Assembly (NCBI GenBank): GCA_030526005.1
Contig: JAUNDP010000017.1
Span: forward strand, 1 to 49,997
Direction of reading: 5' to 3'
Length of the DNA: 49,997 nt
Source: Eubacteriales bacterium
GTDB lineage: Bacteria > Bacillota > Clostridia > Lachnospirales > Lachnospiraceae
The position numbers and the translations under genes were made by a program. Positions 26,434 to 35,913 of the stretch are shown piece by piece; the stretch's first letter is position 1, and every line of letters starts with the position of its first letter. Below the pieces are notes generated by a model. That model did no database searches, was not told the origin of the DNA, and saw only the letters and a list, made by a program, of their open reading frames with translations.

Positions 26434-26479
26434 AACTCACCGTCCCGCGCTGTCTGCACGGAAAACGGTGAGTTTTTTT
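26434..26479. terminator. Bidirectional terminator
   Basis: Arms ACTCACCGT and ACGGTGAGT enclose a 20-nt loop, with A tracts before and seven T after. It ends the small membrane gene on the plus strand and the 26492-27133 gene on the minus strand. Confidence 0.9.
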
Positions 26480-26491
26480 GTCAGCTCTTTC

Positions 26492-27133
26492 TCAATAGGC
26501 AAATGCCTTCAATTCCATCGACTCTTCTGCATTCTGAAGCATGTCCCTCAATATCGTCGGGATTGTGATCATCTTCTTAGAGCTTACCATCACTCTGCCT
26601 TCATTCAGGCAGGAAATTCTGATATTCTCTTCATCAAATAAATCCGTCACGCCTCCGGCAATACGTCGGATATTCCGATTAAATGTAAGATACTCCCCAT
26701 GAATGTGAACCGCTGTTTCCCGGTCATATTCTGTAACGTGCCACGGTCTGATTTTGTTCAATGTATACTGAAAATAAAACTCTCGAAAAAGTGACTTTTT
26801 GTCTGTTTTCATCCACTCTACATTTCCGTTTAAAATATTTCTGCACTGTTCTTCTGTCATCTCTTCACAGTACTTGAAATAAATTCCATTCTGCTGATAT
26901 TTTTTCTCTATGTATAATTTATAGCCATCCTGCACAATCAGACACAGATAAAATTTAGGAATAGATTCTTCTTCTCTCCCCTCTTTACCAGCCTCTGAGG
27001 CAAATCTCAGTTTTTTCAAAACGTATCTATGCCATTTTACTTTTTCTTTCCCCTCAAGAATACTTTTTTTTACTCTTTCGCACTTTTCTTCATTTACAGT
27101 TACATTGTCTTCGCGATATGTAACGTATTTCAT
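26492..27133 (-). CDS. Conserved hypothetical protein, 213 aa
   Basis: ATG 27133 is chosen because GGGGGA lies five bases upstream; an ATG 36 bp earlier lacks such a site. The N-terminus MKYVTYREDNVTVNEEK and a middle rich in Tyr, Lys and Glu (YKLYIEKKYQQNGIYFKY) suggest a mixed alpha/beta soluble protein. The C-terminal part has alternating strands (HIHGEYLTFN, MVSSKKMITIP). No motif that I recognise, no signal peptide, no membrane segment. Monocistronic. Confidence 0.7.
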   Translation of the reverse strand: MKYVTYREDNVTVNEEKCERVKKSILEGKEKVKWHRYVLKKLRFASEAGKEGREEESIPKFYLCLIVQDGYKLYIEKKYQQNGIYFKYCEEMTEEQCRNILNGNVEWMKTDKKSLFREFYFQYTLNKIRPWHVTEYDRETAVHIHGEYLTFNRNIRRIAGGVTDLFDEENIRISCLNEGRVMVSSKKMITIPTILRDMLQNAEESMELKAFAY

Positions 27134-27327
27134 GAAAATCCCCCTTTTCCTTTCTACCTGAAATTCCAAATTTGTTCAATTATATTATATGATTCCTCTT
27201 ATTAAAATATTCCCGTCAATTTCCAATTTACATTTATATTATACCAACTATTTGTGAATTCCTCCTAATAAACTTCTGAAATCTTTCTTAAAATTATCTT
27301 TTCAATCAATACTGCCCCTGTTTTCTG

Positions 27328-27356
27328 TTGACTTTCCTTCTGCAATGTAATAAGAT
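27328..27356 (+). promoter_or_regulatory. Sigma-A-type promoter for the HAD gene
   Basis: TTGACT, 17 bp and TAAGAT lie just upstream of an AGGAGG site and ATG 27385. The predicted leader is only about 20 nt. Confidence 0.65.
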
Positions 27357-27384
27357 TGCCTCATGACAAAGGAGGAATATTTTT

Positions 27385-27987
27385 ATGATTCGCACTGTTA
27401 TTTTTGATATCGGCAGAGTATTGCTTGATTTTGACTGGAGAACCTATCTGTCATCCTATCACTTTGATCCGGAAACAGAAAAACGTATTGCTCACGCTGT
27501 CTTTCAAAATCCATCCTGGATTGAATTTGACCGCGGCATCTTATCCACAGAGCAAGTGATTGATCTCTTTGTAAAAGCAGATCCCAAACTGGAAGAGCAA
27601 ATCCGTCTTGTCTGCAAAACACTCTATAAAACTGTCACAAAACTGGATTATCCGATTCCATGGATTCGCCATCTGAAAGAGCAGGGACTGCGTGTGCTAT
27701 ATCTCTCCAATTACTCTGATTACTATTTCCGCACAACGCAATTTGCCCTCAATTTTCTTTCAGAAATGGATGGAGGAATTTTTTCCTATCGTGTCCATAT
27801 GGTTAAACCAGATCATGAAATCTATCATAAAATCATATCCGAATATCAGCTGAATCCAGAGGAAACTGTTTTTCTCGATGATATGCCCGCCAATATTGAG
27901 GCAGCCAGACAATGTGGTCTTCACGGAATTGTTTTTTCCAATCTGGAACAGGCAAAAAAAGAGCTGGAGCTTCTGGGCGTTCATTGA
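27385..27987 (+). CDS. HAD-family hydrolase (YihX-like)
   Basis: The protein is 200 aa. Motif I is FDIGRVLLDFDW, in which the usual second aspartate is replaced by Gly, as in the YihX-type subfamily. Motif II is YLSNYSDYY. The lysine lies in MVKPDHEIY and motif IV is FLDDMPANIEAA. Such enzymes dephosphorylate sugar phosphates and other small metabolites; the substrate is not predictable. Convergent with the secreted paralogue gene; only 25 bp separate the two stops. Confidence 0.9.
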   Translation: MIRTVIFDIGRVLLDFDWRTYLSSYHFDPETEKRIAHAVFQNPSWIEFDRGILSTEQVIDLFVKADPKLEEQIRLVCKTLYKTVTKLDYPIPWIRHLKEQGLRVLYLSNYSDYYFRTTQFALNFLSEMDGGIFSYRVHMVKPDHEIYHKIISEYQLNPEETVFLDDMPANIEAARQCGLHGIVFSNLEQAKKELELLGVH

Positions 27988-28012
27988 CGCCTCAGAGTCT
28001 CCGGCTCTTCTC

Positions 28013-29137
28013 TTATCGTTCAATCTGAATTTTCACTACCAATCCGGTCTCTTTTTCCACAAACACAGATGTCTCATTTAATTCGGTCTCGTCTGCCAGG
28101 ATTCCATAATAAATAAAATGATCTGATTCTTCTCTCATCACATCAGCATCATCCAGTTTTTCTTCCAGTTCTTCCTGTGTCATGCCAAGCTGAATTTCTC
28201 TCGGCAGAATAAGCTGGAATCCATCTGCATATTTGCTGCTCTCAAGCGAAGTCACAACACATTCCCGGACATCTCTTTTCTGTTTGGCTGTGTTTTCTAC
28301 ACGGACCTGCACGGATTTATTATCCTTTTGCATCACAGCAAATCCAGACTGCATCGCATCTAATTCCATATCAGACTCTTCAGGCAGGAGTACGAATCCA
28401 TTTTCCAGAAACTGACTGACAGGAGCTGGGAGTTCATAGATCTCTCCATCAAAAGAGAGCTGGCCTGATGTCAGGTCTGTGCCAAGCCCTTCCTCCAGGA
28501 TCACCGTCATATTCCCGACGGATTCCCCTCTCTCCTGTGCATTTACAATCTCAAATCCTCTCAGAATTTCGGTTTCTTTTTCAATATTAAGCTTCAGATA
28601 AGATTGCATTCCATATTGATAGGTGAGCTGAAGATAATGTTCTCCCTCATACAGCTGTGCCGCTGTTCCATAGGATTCCTCTATTTCATCCAAGCTGGAT
28701 GCTCCTACCACAATTTCTCCTGGAAGTTCCGCATGAATTTCATTTTCCTGAAATGAATCCATAGCCATTCCTACTACGCTGCTCTTTTCAATACTCCCTC
28801 GATTCGTTCCCTGATTTTCAACAAAGACTTGAATCTGTGCCTCTCCTTTTTGGAAAATACAGCTGTTTTTTCTTTTCTCCGGAGCTAAAAGCACTGCTTC
28901 TTCTGTCACATTCTCCCATCCTTTTTGCTTCCATTCCTCCACACTCGCCGGAAAGAGATACGTTTCTCCATCCAGCTTTATCTGAAAGCAAGAGAACTGC
29001 TGCGCCGTGCTGTCCGACTCCTGCTCATTTTCGTTCTGAATTTCAACAGGAGCTGTATTTTCTTCAGCATGTACATTTCCTATAAGTACAGCAAGGCAGA
29101 TACTTGCTGCTGCTGTTGCCTGATATATTTTCTTCAC
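28013..29137 (-). CDS. Secreted protein with duplicated domain, paralogue A
   Basis: The protein is 374 aa. A signal peptide with an AEEN cleavage region lies at the N-terminus (~1-25). Two related units follow. The first begins with FQIKLDGETYLFPASVEEW (~50) and KGWENV; the second begins with QLSFDGEIYELPAPVSQF (~222) and ENGFVL. Each continues with a valine-rich strand region, a CVVTS/SSVVG segment and a TQEELEEKL-type helix. No catalytic motif is visible. Its neighbour at 29164 has the same layout and probably arose by gene duplication. The family name is unknown to me; it resembles secreted lipoprotein-like proteins of Lachnospiraceae, but lacks a lipobox. Confidence 0.8.
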   Translation of the reverse strand: MKKIYQATAAASICLAVLIGNVHAEENTAPVEIQNENEQESDSTAQQFSCFQIKLDGETYLFPASVEEWKQKGWENVTEEAVLLAPEKRKNSCIFQKGEAQIQVFVENQGTNRGSIEKSSVVGMAMDSFQENEIHAELPGEIVVGASSLDEIEESYGTAAQLYEGEHYLQLTYQYGMQSYLKLNIEKETEILRGFEIVNAQERGESVGNMTVILEEGLGTDLTSGQLSFDGEIYELPAPVSQFLENGFVLLPEESDMELDAMQSGFAVMQKDNKSVQVRVENTAKQKRDVRECVVTSLESSKYADGFQLILPREIQLGMTQEELEEKLDDADVMREESDHFIYYGILADETELNETSVFVEKETGLVVKIQIER

Positions 29138-29163
29138 ATTTATCGTCTCCCGACAGTATGTAT

Positions 29164-30339
29164 TTAATCAAAAAGATTTTCCTCTTTTGGTCTGCGGTTC
29201 AGGGCAATTTTGATTACCTTGTCTTCCTCTTTATTGACAGTAATTGTCACTCCATAATATTTATCATCAAAGCTTGGAATAAAATAGGTATTCAGAGAAG
29301 ATCCTTCTTCTTTTTCATATGTTGTTCCTTCCAGCGCTGCTTCCAGATCTGCTGTATTCATGTCAAATGTAATACCTTTTTGCAGCTTCACCGGGATCAC
29401 TGTTGTAAAATCATCATTATAGATTTCGGTAACAAAGCAATTCTCCACAGCTGTTGCATTCTCTGCATAGTTTTGAACTGTGATGCGGAATTTCTGATTG
29501 TCCTTTGTCAGATAGTATCCATATACACTGTCTTTTCCTGCAACCACTTCGCTGTTGTCATTATATAAAATTTCCCATCCGTTTTCCAAGAATGCACTGA
29601 CAGGAGCCGGAATCTTATACAGATGTCCATCAATTTCCGCAATGCAGGAGGAGAGATCGTCTCCCAATTCTGTCGGCGCCTGATACTGTGTCACAATCTC
29701 CGGCACTTCTTCACTGACTGCATCCTCTTCCAGATCTTCCGGTACAGTCAGACATCTGACAGATACTTCATTTACTGTTTTAGATTCCGCGTCAATATAA
29801 ATTTCTACTCTGCTGTAATAATCATCCAGTTCATATGTCAGTTTTACATAGGAGTCTGATTCATATACATCTGAAGCCGGTCCATATGCCGCCTCCACAT
29901 CTTCTCTTGTGGAAACATGGTAAGTGATTCCTTTCGGCAACTCAAAACTGCTCTGATCTTCCATATAATATTCATCCAAAGAGATTCCTGCCACATAACA
30001 TTCATTTAAAGGCTTTGTGTTAATGCCAAAGTTTATAAATGTCACATTTGCCCGCACGCGTCCTAATTTCATTCCAACAGAACCATAGCTGTTCGGTTCT
30101 ATTTTTTCACTGCTGTCTACTCCGTCGAATTTCCATCCTTTTTCTTCAAATTCTTCATATTTCATAGGGAATTGATACAGCTGTCCATCGATCTTGATCT
30201 GGAAGCTATAAATATCATCAGACATTTCTTCAGCGGATGCCGCTGTGGCTGCTGCACTGTTTGTTTCCGGTTCTGCGGCAGATACTGGCATCACTGCAAG
30301 GCAAAATGCCGCTGCTAAAATAAGCGCTCTCTTTTTCAT
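29164..30339 (-). CDS. Secreted protein with duplicated domain, paralogue B
   Basis: The protein is 391 aa with a signal peptide ending near PVSAAEPE (~22). It repeats the design of the downstream gene: FQIKIDGQLYQFPMKYEEF (~46) and IAEIDGHLYKIPAPVSAFL (~237), each followed by a Gly-Trp turn (EKGWKF, ENGWEI). The first unit contains a segment rich in Tyr and Glu. The order B then A on the minus strand, 26 bp apart, indicates one transcript. The start ATG follows AGGAGG. Function is unknown; surface or envelope location is inferred from the signal peptide. Confidence 0.8.
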   Translation of the reverse strand: MKKRALILAAAFCLAVMPVSAAEPETNSAAATAASAEEMSDDIYSFQIKIDGQLYQFPMKYEEFEEKGWKFDGVDSSEKIEPNSYGSVGMKLGRVRANVTFINFGINTKPLNECYVAGISLDEYYMEDQSSFELPKGITYHVSTREDVEAAYGPASDVYESDSYVKLTYELDDYYSRVEIYIDAESKTVNEVSVRCLTVPEDLEEDAVSEEVPEIVTQYQAPTELGDDLSSCIAEIDGHLYKIPAPVSAFLENGWEILYNDNSEVVAGKDSVYGYYLTKDNQKFRITVQNYAENATAVENCFVTEIYNDDFTTVIPVKLQKGITFDMNTADLEAALEGTTYEKEEGSSLNTYFIPSFDDKYYGVTITVNKEEDKVIKIALNRRPKEENLFD

Positions 30340-30414
30340 AGTTTTTCCTCCTGCATCTTTTTGTTTCGCAATTTTTTCTTTATTATAGCAATCCCATATA
30401 GAAATGTAAAGCTG

Positions 30415-30464
30415 AAAAAAAGAACATTTGCCGATTGTTTCTCATCGGCAAATGTCCTTTTTTT
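30415..30464. terminator. Bidirectional terminator between purA and the secreted paralogue pair
   Basis: A perfect 12-bp stem (ACATTTGCCGAT, 30424-30435, and complement, 30444-30455) with an 8-nt loop is flanked by A and T tracts on both sides. It terminates purA, whose stop is at 30465. Confidence 0.9.
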
Positions 30465-31748
30465 CTATTTTGTACGATAGATAATATCGTCTCTTCCCGG
30501 TCCGTTTGAAATCAGAGTGATCGGGAATCCAATCTGTTCTTCCACAAATTCAATATATTTTCTGCAGTTTTCCGGCAGATCTTCATACTTTTTGATGCCT
30601 CGGATATCACATTTCCATCCAGGAAGTGTTTTCAGTACCGGTTTTGCTTTTTCCAGAAGAGAAGTTGTCGGGAATTCTGTCGTCACCTCTCCATTAATCT
30701 CATATCCAACGCATACCGGAATCTCGTCCAGATATCCCAGAACGTCCAGTACCGTAAATGCCACATCTGTTGTTCCCTGGATTCTGCATCCATATTTAGA
30801 AGCTACGCAGTCAAACCATCCCATTCTTCTCGGACGTCCTGTTGTAGCGCCGTACTCTCCGCCGTCGCCTCCGCGTCTTCTCAGCTCGTCTGCCTCTTCT
30901 CCAAAAATCTCGCTGACAAATGCGCCTGCTCCGACTGCGCTGGAGTATGCTTTGCAGACAGTAATAATCTTTTTGATTTCATATGGCGGAATTCCTGCTC
31001 CGATTGCGCCATATGCCGCCAGGGTAGAAGAAGAAGTTACCATTGGATAAATTCCGTGGTCCGGATCTTTCAAAGAGCCAAGCTGTCCTTCCAGAAGAAT
31101 CTCTTTTCCCTCTTTGATTGCATTCCACAGATAAGAAGAAACATCGCAGACATACGGAGCAATCATCTCTTTATATTTCATCAATTCTTCATAGATTTTT
31201 TCCGGATCAAGTACCGGTTTATGATACAGATGTTCCAGAATTACGCTCTTTGTCTCACATACTCTGCGCACTTTTGCCATCAGTTCCTCTTTTTCTTCAA
31301 ACAGCTCGCTGACCTGGAAACCGATTTTTGCATATTTGTCAGAATAGAATGGAGCAATTCCTGATTTTGTAGAACCGAATGAATTTTTTCCAAGTCTTTC
31401 TTCCTCATACTGATCAAACAGCACATGATAAGACATCACGATCTGCGCGCGATCGGAAACTTTAATCTTTGGCATCGGAACGCCACGATCCACAATACCC
31501 TGAATTTCGCTGAACAAAACAGGGATATTGAGCGCCACTCCGTTTCCAATTACGCTTGTTGTATGATCATAAAAGACTCCGGACGGCAAAGTATGCAAAG
31601 CAAATTTTCCATAATCGTTGATGATGGTATGTCCCGCATTTGCACCGCCCTGGAAACGAACAATGATATCGGCCTCTTTTCCGAGCATATCCGTAATTTT
31701 TCCTTTTCCTTCGTCTCCCCAGTTCGCTCCTACTACTGCTTTTACCAT
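30465..31748 (-). CDS. purA: Adenylosuccinate synthetase
   Basis: At 427 aa this is the normal length. It joins IMP and aspartate with GTP to make adenylosuccinate. The N-terminal GTP-binding signature GANWGDEGKGK, the QGGANAGHT segment, the GTTGRPRRMGWFD region and the C-terminal SNGPGRDD are intact. It lies downstream of purB, which catalyses the following step, across 102 bp. An inverted repeat in that spacer lacks a T tract, so read-through from purB is likely. Confidence 0.98.
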   Translation of the reverse strand: MVKAVVGANWGDEGKGKITDMLGKEADIIVRFQGGANAGHTIINDYGKFALHTLPSGVFYDHTTSVIGNGVALNIPVLFSEIQGIVDRGVPMPKIKVSDRAQIVMSYHVLFDQYEEERLGKNSFGSTKSGIAPFYSDKYAKIGFQVSELFEEKEELMAKVRRVCETKSVILEHLYHKPVLDPEKIYEELMKYKEMIAPYVCDVSSYLWNAIKEGKEILLEGQLGSLKDPDHGIYPMVTSSSTLAAYGAIGAGIPPYEIKKIITVCKAYSSAVGAGAFVSEIFGEEADELRRRGGDGGEYGATTGRPRRMGWFDCVASKYGCRIQGTTDVAFTVLDVLGYLDEIPVCVGYEINGEVTTEFPTTSLLEKAKPVLKTLPGWKCDIRGIKKYEDLPENCRKYIEFVEEQIGFPITLISNGPGRDDIIYRTK

Positions 31749-31817
31749 AAATTTTTCCTCCTGTTGTTATTTCACAACTTTTCCTACTTTTGCACAATCT
31801 CTTTTACAGAGACAATA

Positions 31818-31845
31818 AGGGATGCCGCAGCTGCGGCAGCCCTTT
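31818..31845 (-). repeat. Inverted repeat between purB and purA
   Basis: The palindromic core TGCCGCAGCTGCGGCA is extended by AAGGG/CCCTT arms with one mismatch. No T run follows on the minus strand, so it is more likely an mRNA-stabilising or pausing hairpin than a full terminator. Confidence 0.6.
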
Positions 31846-31850
31846 ATCTT

Positions 31851-33281
31851 TTATACATTGATTTCTGCTTTCATGCCAAGCACATCTTTGTGTGCCTCCA
31901 AAACTGGTTTTACCACTTTTGTCAGGAATGCGCTTACCTGTTCCTTCGCTCTTCCTGTATATTTCGCAGGATCCATTGTTTTTTGCAGATCTTCCAAAGA
32001 CATATTGAATGCTGGATCTGCTGCAATCAGTTCTAAGAGATTGTTGTCAAGACCTTTTTCTTTTACATTTCTTCCTGCTTCCATAGACAGAGTACGGATC
32101 TTCTCATGCAGCTCCTGTCTGTCTCCTCCTGCTTTTACGGCATCCATCATAATATTTTCAGTTGCCATAAATGGCAGTTCCGCGCGCAGACGTTTTTCAA
32201 TTACCTTTGGATAGACAACCAGACCGTCCACAACATTTAAGCACAGATCCAAGATACCGTCAATCGCAAGGAATCCTTCTGGGATGGAAAGACGTTTATT
32301 GGCAGAATCATCCAGTGTTCTCTCAAACCACTGTGTCGCAGATGTGATTGCCGGATTCATCGCATCCACCATCACAAATCTGGACAGAGAAGCGATTCGC
32401 TCACTTCTCATCGGATTTCTCTTATATGCCATCGCGGAAGATCCGATCTGCGTCTTTTCAAATGGCTCTTCCACTTCTTTTAAGTGCTGCAAAAGACGGA
32501 TATCATTTGAGAATTTATGTGCGCTTGCTGCAATTCCGGCAAGTACATTCAATACTCTTGTATCTACTTTTCTGGAATAAGTCTGTCCGGAAACAGGATA
32601 ACATTCTTTGAATCCCATTTTTTTTGCAATCATCGGATCAATCTTGTCGATCGTCTCATGGTCTCCGTCGAACAGTTCCAAAAAGCTTGCCTGTGTTCCT
32701 GTTGTTCCCTTGGATCCTAAAAGTTTCATTGTGCTAAGTACATAATTCAGATCTTCCAGATCCATCAAAAACTCCTGCATCCATAAGGTTGCGCGCTTTC
32801 CTACTGTTGTCGGCTGTGCCGGCTGGAAATGGGTAAATGCCAGTGTCGGCAGTTCTTTATATTCATCTGCGAATTTTGCAAGTTCTGCGATTACATTGAC
32901 CAGCTTCTTCTGAACCAGTTTCAATGCTTCTGTCATCACAATAATGTCCGTATTATCGCCCACATAGCATGACGTCGCCCCTAAATGAATGATTCCTTTT
33001 GCTTTCGGGCACTGCACGCCGTAAGCATAGACGTGAGACATCACATCGTGTCTTACGATCTTTTCTCTTTCTTTTGCCACGTCATAATTGATGTCATCTG
33101 CATGCGCTTTCAGCTCTTCAATCTGCTCTTCTGTGATGTTCAGCCCCAGCTCTTTCTCTGTCTCAGCCAGAGCAATCCACAGCTTTCTCCATGTGCGGAA
33201 TTTCATATCCGGTGAAAAAATATACTGCATTTCTTTGCTGGCATAACGCTCAGACAACGGGCTCTGATATCTGTCAGTCAT
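31851..33281 (-). CDS. purB: Adenylosuccinate lyase
   Basis: The protein is 476 aa. It releases fumarate from SAICAR and from adenylosuccinate. ATG 33281 is preferred because AGGAGA is seven bases upstream; an in-frame start 33 bp earlier has no such site. The fumarase-family signature SSAMAYKRNPMRSE is complete, and the active-site loops TSCYVGDN and GTQASFLELF are present. Promoter elements lie at 33367-33395, and purA follows on the same strand. Confidence 0.98.
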   Translation of the reverse strand: MTDRYQSPLSERYASKEMQYIFSPDMKFRTWRKLWIALAETEKELGLNITEEQIEELKAHADDINYDVAKEREKIVRHDVMSHVYAYGVQCPKAKGIIHLGATSCYVGDNTDIIVMTEALKLVQKKLVNVIAELAKFADEYKELPTLAFTHFQPAQPTTVGKRATLWMQEFLMDLEDLNYVLSTMKLLGSKGTTGTQASFLELFDGDHETIDKIDPMIAKKMGFKECYPVSGQTYSRKVDTRVLNVLAGIAASAHKFSNDIRLLQHLKEVEEPFEKTQIGSSAMAYKRNPMRSERIASLSRFVMVDAMNPAITSATQWFERTLDDSANKRLSIPEGFLAIDGILDLCLNVVDGLVVYPKVIEKRLRAELPFMATENIMMDAVKAGGDRQELHEKIRTLSMEAGRNVKEKGLDNNLLELIAADPAFNMSLEDLQKTMDPAKYTGRAKEQVSAFLTKVVKPVLEAHKDVLGMKAEINV

Positions 33282-33366
33282 AGTACGTTCTCCTTTTCTT
33301 ATAATCCAAGGCATTTAAAAATATTATTCAAATTTTCGGCTTTGGTTTTTGAATCGTTTCGGCTAC

Positions 33367-33395
33367 ATTATACCTTGCATTTTAGCAGAAAGCAA
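33367..33395 (-). promoter_or_regulatory. Promoter for purB-purA
   Basis: Read on the minus strand, a perfect TATAAT is 17 bp downstream of TTGCTT, a weak -35. The ~85-nt leader before the start is AT-rich; I see no purine riboswitch in it. Confidence 0.6.
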
Positions 33396-33414
33396 GTAAT
33401 TCTGTTCAAACGTT

Positions 33415-34182
33415 TTATACTTCATTAAATTTTCCTAAAAATTCTTTCATACGCGGATTATCAGAGTGAAAAAGTTCCTCCGGCGTTCCCTGCTCTGCAA
33501 TGACTCCCTGATCCATAAATATGATGTGATCAGCAACATTTCGTGCAAAGTTCATCTCATGTGTCACAATTACCATTGTCATATGCTCTGCCGCCAGATC
33601 TTTGATAACCTTTAAGATTTCCCCTGTCAGCTCCGGATCAAGCGCTGATGTCGGCTCATCAAAAAAAAGAACATTTGGGCGCAACGCCAGAGCGCGAGCG
33701 ATTGATACACGCTGCTGCTGACCGCCGGAGAGCTGAAATGGATAATAATTTTCTTTATCTGACAGTCCCATTTTTTTCAGCAGTTCTCTTGCCTCTTCCA
33801 CAACCTCTGCCTTTTTTCTTTTCTGCACGCGAATCGGGGCATCAATAATATTTTTCAGCACAGTATAATGAGGAAACAGATGAAAGCTCTGAAAGACAAG
33901 GCCAAAATTTCTCCGAATTCTCTTCAGATCTGCTGTCGAGGCGTAGATACTTTTTCCGTTTCCCCCCTCTTTGACTGCTTCCTCTCCCAGATAACTAAGA
34001 CTTCCGCAGTCCATTTTTTCAAGCAGCGTCGCACAGCGCAGCAGTGTGGACTTTCCAGAACCGGAAGGACCGATGATTGCAAGTACTTCGCCCTTTTTTA
34101 CTGTCAGAGAAATATCTTTGAGCACTTCAAGATCCCCGAAACTCTTTTTGATATGTCTGATCTCCACATAATTTGTACTCAT
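33415..34182 (-). CDS. Polar amino-acid ABC transporter ATP-binding protein
   Basis: The protein is 255 aa. Walker [10 protein letters not shown] (~38-46), Q-loop FQSFHLF, signature [15 protein letters not shown], Walker [15 protein letters not shown] and the switch histidine in VTHEMNF are all intact. It matches the GlnQ/ArtP type that energises import of polar amino acids. It sits 16 bp after the permease gene. No transcription terminator is obvious in the ~25 bp that I inspected after the stop. Confidence 0.96.
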   Translation of the reverse strand: MSTNYVEIRHIKKSFGDLEVLKDISLTVKKGEVLAIIGPSGSGKSTLLRCATLLEKMDCGSLSYLGEEAVKEGGNGKSIYASTADLKRIRRNFGLVFQSFHLFPHYTVLKNIIDAPIRVQKRKKAEVVEEARELLKKMGLSDKENYYPFQLSGGQQQRVSIARALALRPNVLFFDEPTSALDPELTGEILKVIKDLAAEHMTMVIVTHEMNFARNVADHIIFMDQGVIAEQGTPEELFHSDNPRMKEFLGKFNEV

Positions 34183-34198
34183 CTCTTCTTCGTCCCCC

Positions 34199-34849
34199 TT
34201 ATCTATAATAATTCATCTTTTTTTCAATAAATTCCATCACAGCAGCTACCACGAAATTAAAGATATAGTAAAAAATACCTGCCGCAACATACGGCATGAT
34301 GCTTGTCTGTGAGGAAGCAAGCGCTTTTGCCACTGTAAACATCTCTGAGACAGAAATCACAAATGCCAAAGATGTGTCTTTTACGAGGGTAATCACTTCA
34401 TTTGTGACAGACGGCAAAATTCTTTTGATTACCTGCGGCAGAATAATCAGGAAAAATGTCTGTATCTTGTTATATCCAAGAAGCTGTGCCGCTTCATACT
34501 GTCCCACCGGCATCGATTCAATTCCGCTTCTGTAGATTTCTGCAAAATATGCTGCATAATTCAGCACAAATCCGATAATTACTGCGATATATCGGTATGA
34601 TCTTGAAATCTGCATTCCAAAGATATAATACGGTCCAAAATAAACGACCATCAGCTGCAGCATCAAAGGTGTTCCGCGCATGATGGAGATATATAATTTT
34701 GCCGCATTGCGCAGCAGACCATTTTTTGACATACGCAAAAATGTAATGCCCAGTCCCAGCGGCAGAGAGAACAGCAATGTCAGTCCGAAAATTGTGATTG
34801 TTGTTGCCATTCCGCTTCCAAGCTGAGAGCACATTGTTGAAAAGTCCAT
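34199..34849 (-). CDS. Polar amino-acid ABC transporter permease
   Basis: The protein is 216 aa with about five transmembrane helices. The HisM/GlnP-type signature is visible: RGTPLMLQL near 58, then [29 protein letters not shown] (the EAA loop that docks on the ATPase). One permease gene is present, so the transporter is expected to be a homodimer in the membrane. The gene is separated from the binding-protein gene by a hairpin. Confidence 0.95.
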   Translation of the reverse strand: MDFSTMCSQLGSGMATTITIFGLTLLFSLPLGLGITFLRMSKNGLLRNAAKLYISIMRGTPLMLQLMVVYFGPYYIFGMQISRSYRYIAVIIGFVLNYAAYFAEIYRSGIESMPVGQYEAAQLLGYNKIQTFFLIILPQVIKRILPSVTNEVITLVKDTSLAFVISVSEMFTVAKALASSQTSIMPYVAAGIFYYIFNFVVAAVMEFIEKKMNYYR

Positions 34850-34914
34850 CTCTTCTCCTCCTGTAATCTTTCTTTCCTGCTCTGCAGAGTACAGCCTGAT
34901 TGCTTCCTCCGCAC

Positions 34915-34949
34915 AAAAAGGGCTGCTGCTCTCTCTGCAACAGCCCTTT
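34915..34949 (-). terminator. Intra-operon hairpin between binding protein and permease
   Basis: AAAGGGCTG and CAGCCCTTT arms enclose a loop that is itself partly paired; five T follow on the minus strand. It should stop part of the transcripts, giving more binding protein than permease, a frequent arrangement in ABC importers. Confidence 0.8.
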
Positions 34950-34971
34950 CACTGTCTTTTTCTTTTCTGCT

Positions 34972-35742
34972 CTATTTTCCGATCGTTGTGATATCCTTGC
35001 CGAACCATTTTTCTGAAATTTCTGCAAGTGTTCCATCTTCTGCCATCTCTTCAAGCGCTTTCTGTACCTGGTCTCTCAATTCTTCGTTCCCTTTTTTGAA
35101 TCCGATTCCATATTCTTCTTCTGCCAGAGCCTCTTCCAAAACGACAAAATCTGCGTCTCTCTTCTCGATCTGATAGCTGGCAACGACATCGTCCATAGCA
35201 ATCGCATCGACTGCGCCGGCTTCCAGATCCATAAATGCAGTATTATAATCTGCTACTGTCAGAAGTGATCCAAAGCTTCCTGTCAGATCTGCATTTTCTT
35301 CTTCTTTTAAAGCTGCCTCCGCACTGGAATCAATCTGCACATCCACAGTCATTCCTGCCAGGTCTTCCAGCGTTGTGATTCCAGAATCTTTCTTCACAAC
35401 AAATACCTGTTTGTTCGCCATATAAGGTTCTGACCATGTATAATTGTCTTCTCTTCCCGTCATCGTAAATCCATTCCAGATGCAGTCAATCGTTCCGGAA
35501 TCCAGCTCCATATCTTTCGCATCCCATGCAATCGGCTGATAGACGATTTCTTTTCCAAGGCGATCTGCCACTTCTGCCGCAAGTTCCAGATCAAATCCCG
35601 TAAATTCTCCGTCGTCTCCCACAAATCCCATCGGCGGAAAATCCTGATCAAATCCAACTGTAAAAGTATCTGCTGCTACTACAGAAAGGGAAGAAGCAGC
35701 GATTGCTGCGATTGCCAATACACATATTATTTTTCTTTTCAT
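34972..35742 (-). CDS. Amino-acid ABC transporter substrate-binding protein
   Basis: The protein is 256 aa, SBP family 3. The mature part starts FTVGFDQDFPPMGFVGDDGEFTGFDLELA, the classical first-domain signature, followed by AMDDVVASY and the GFKKGNEELRDQV segment. The N-terminus MKRKIICVLAIAAIAASSL is a signal peptide, but there is no lipobox cysteine: the cleavage region reads VVAADT. In Gram-positive bacteria these proteins are normally lipoproteins, so this one either is released or held by another route. The promoter lies at 35855-35883. Confidence 0.95.
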   Translation of the reverse strand: MKRKIICVLAIAAIAASSLSVVAADTFTVGFDQDFPPMGFVGDDGEFTGFDLELAAEVADRLGKEIVYQPIAWDAKDMELDSGTIDCIWNGFTMTGREDNYTWSEPYMANKQVFVVKKDSGITTLEDLAGMTVDVQIDSSAEAALKEEENADLTGSFGSLLTVADYNTAFMDLEAGAVDAIAMDDVVASYQIEKRDADFVVLEEALAEEEYGIGFKKGNEELRDQVQKALEEMAEDGTLAEISEKWFGKDITTIGK

Positions 35743-35854
35743 AATTATACTCCTCCATATCTAAGTTATAGGGCTTCATATTTGCCATCATTTGCGCGCT
35801 CCGCATTTTTCACTTGATTGATTGACCACTCTACCTTGCTAAATTATGAAACCT

Positions 35855-35883
35855 ATCTTATCATGGAAATTTCATTTTGTCAA
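35855..35883 (-). promoter_or_regulatory. Sigma-A promoter for the amino-acid transporter operon
   Basis: A perfect TTGACA and TAAGAT with a 17-bp spacer are read on the minus strand. The leader of about 110 nt is AT-rich; I see no T-box or riboswitch. Confidence 0.75.
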
Positions 35884-35913
35884 CAGAAAGCTGTCTTTCT
35901 GAGACAGACATTT

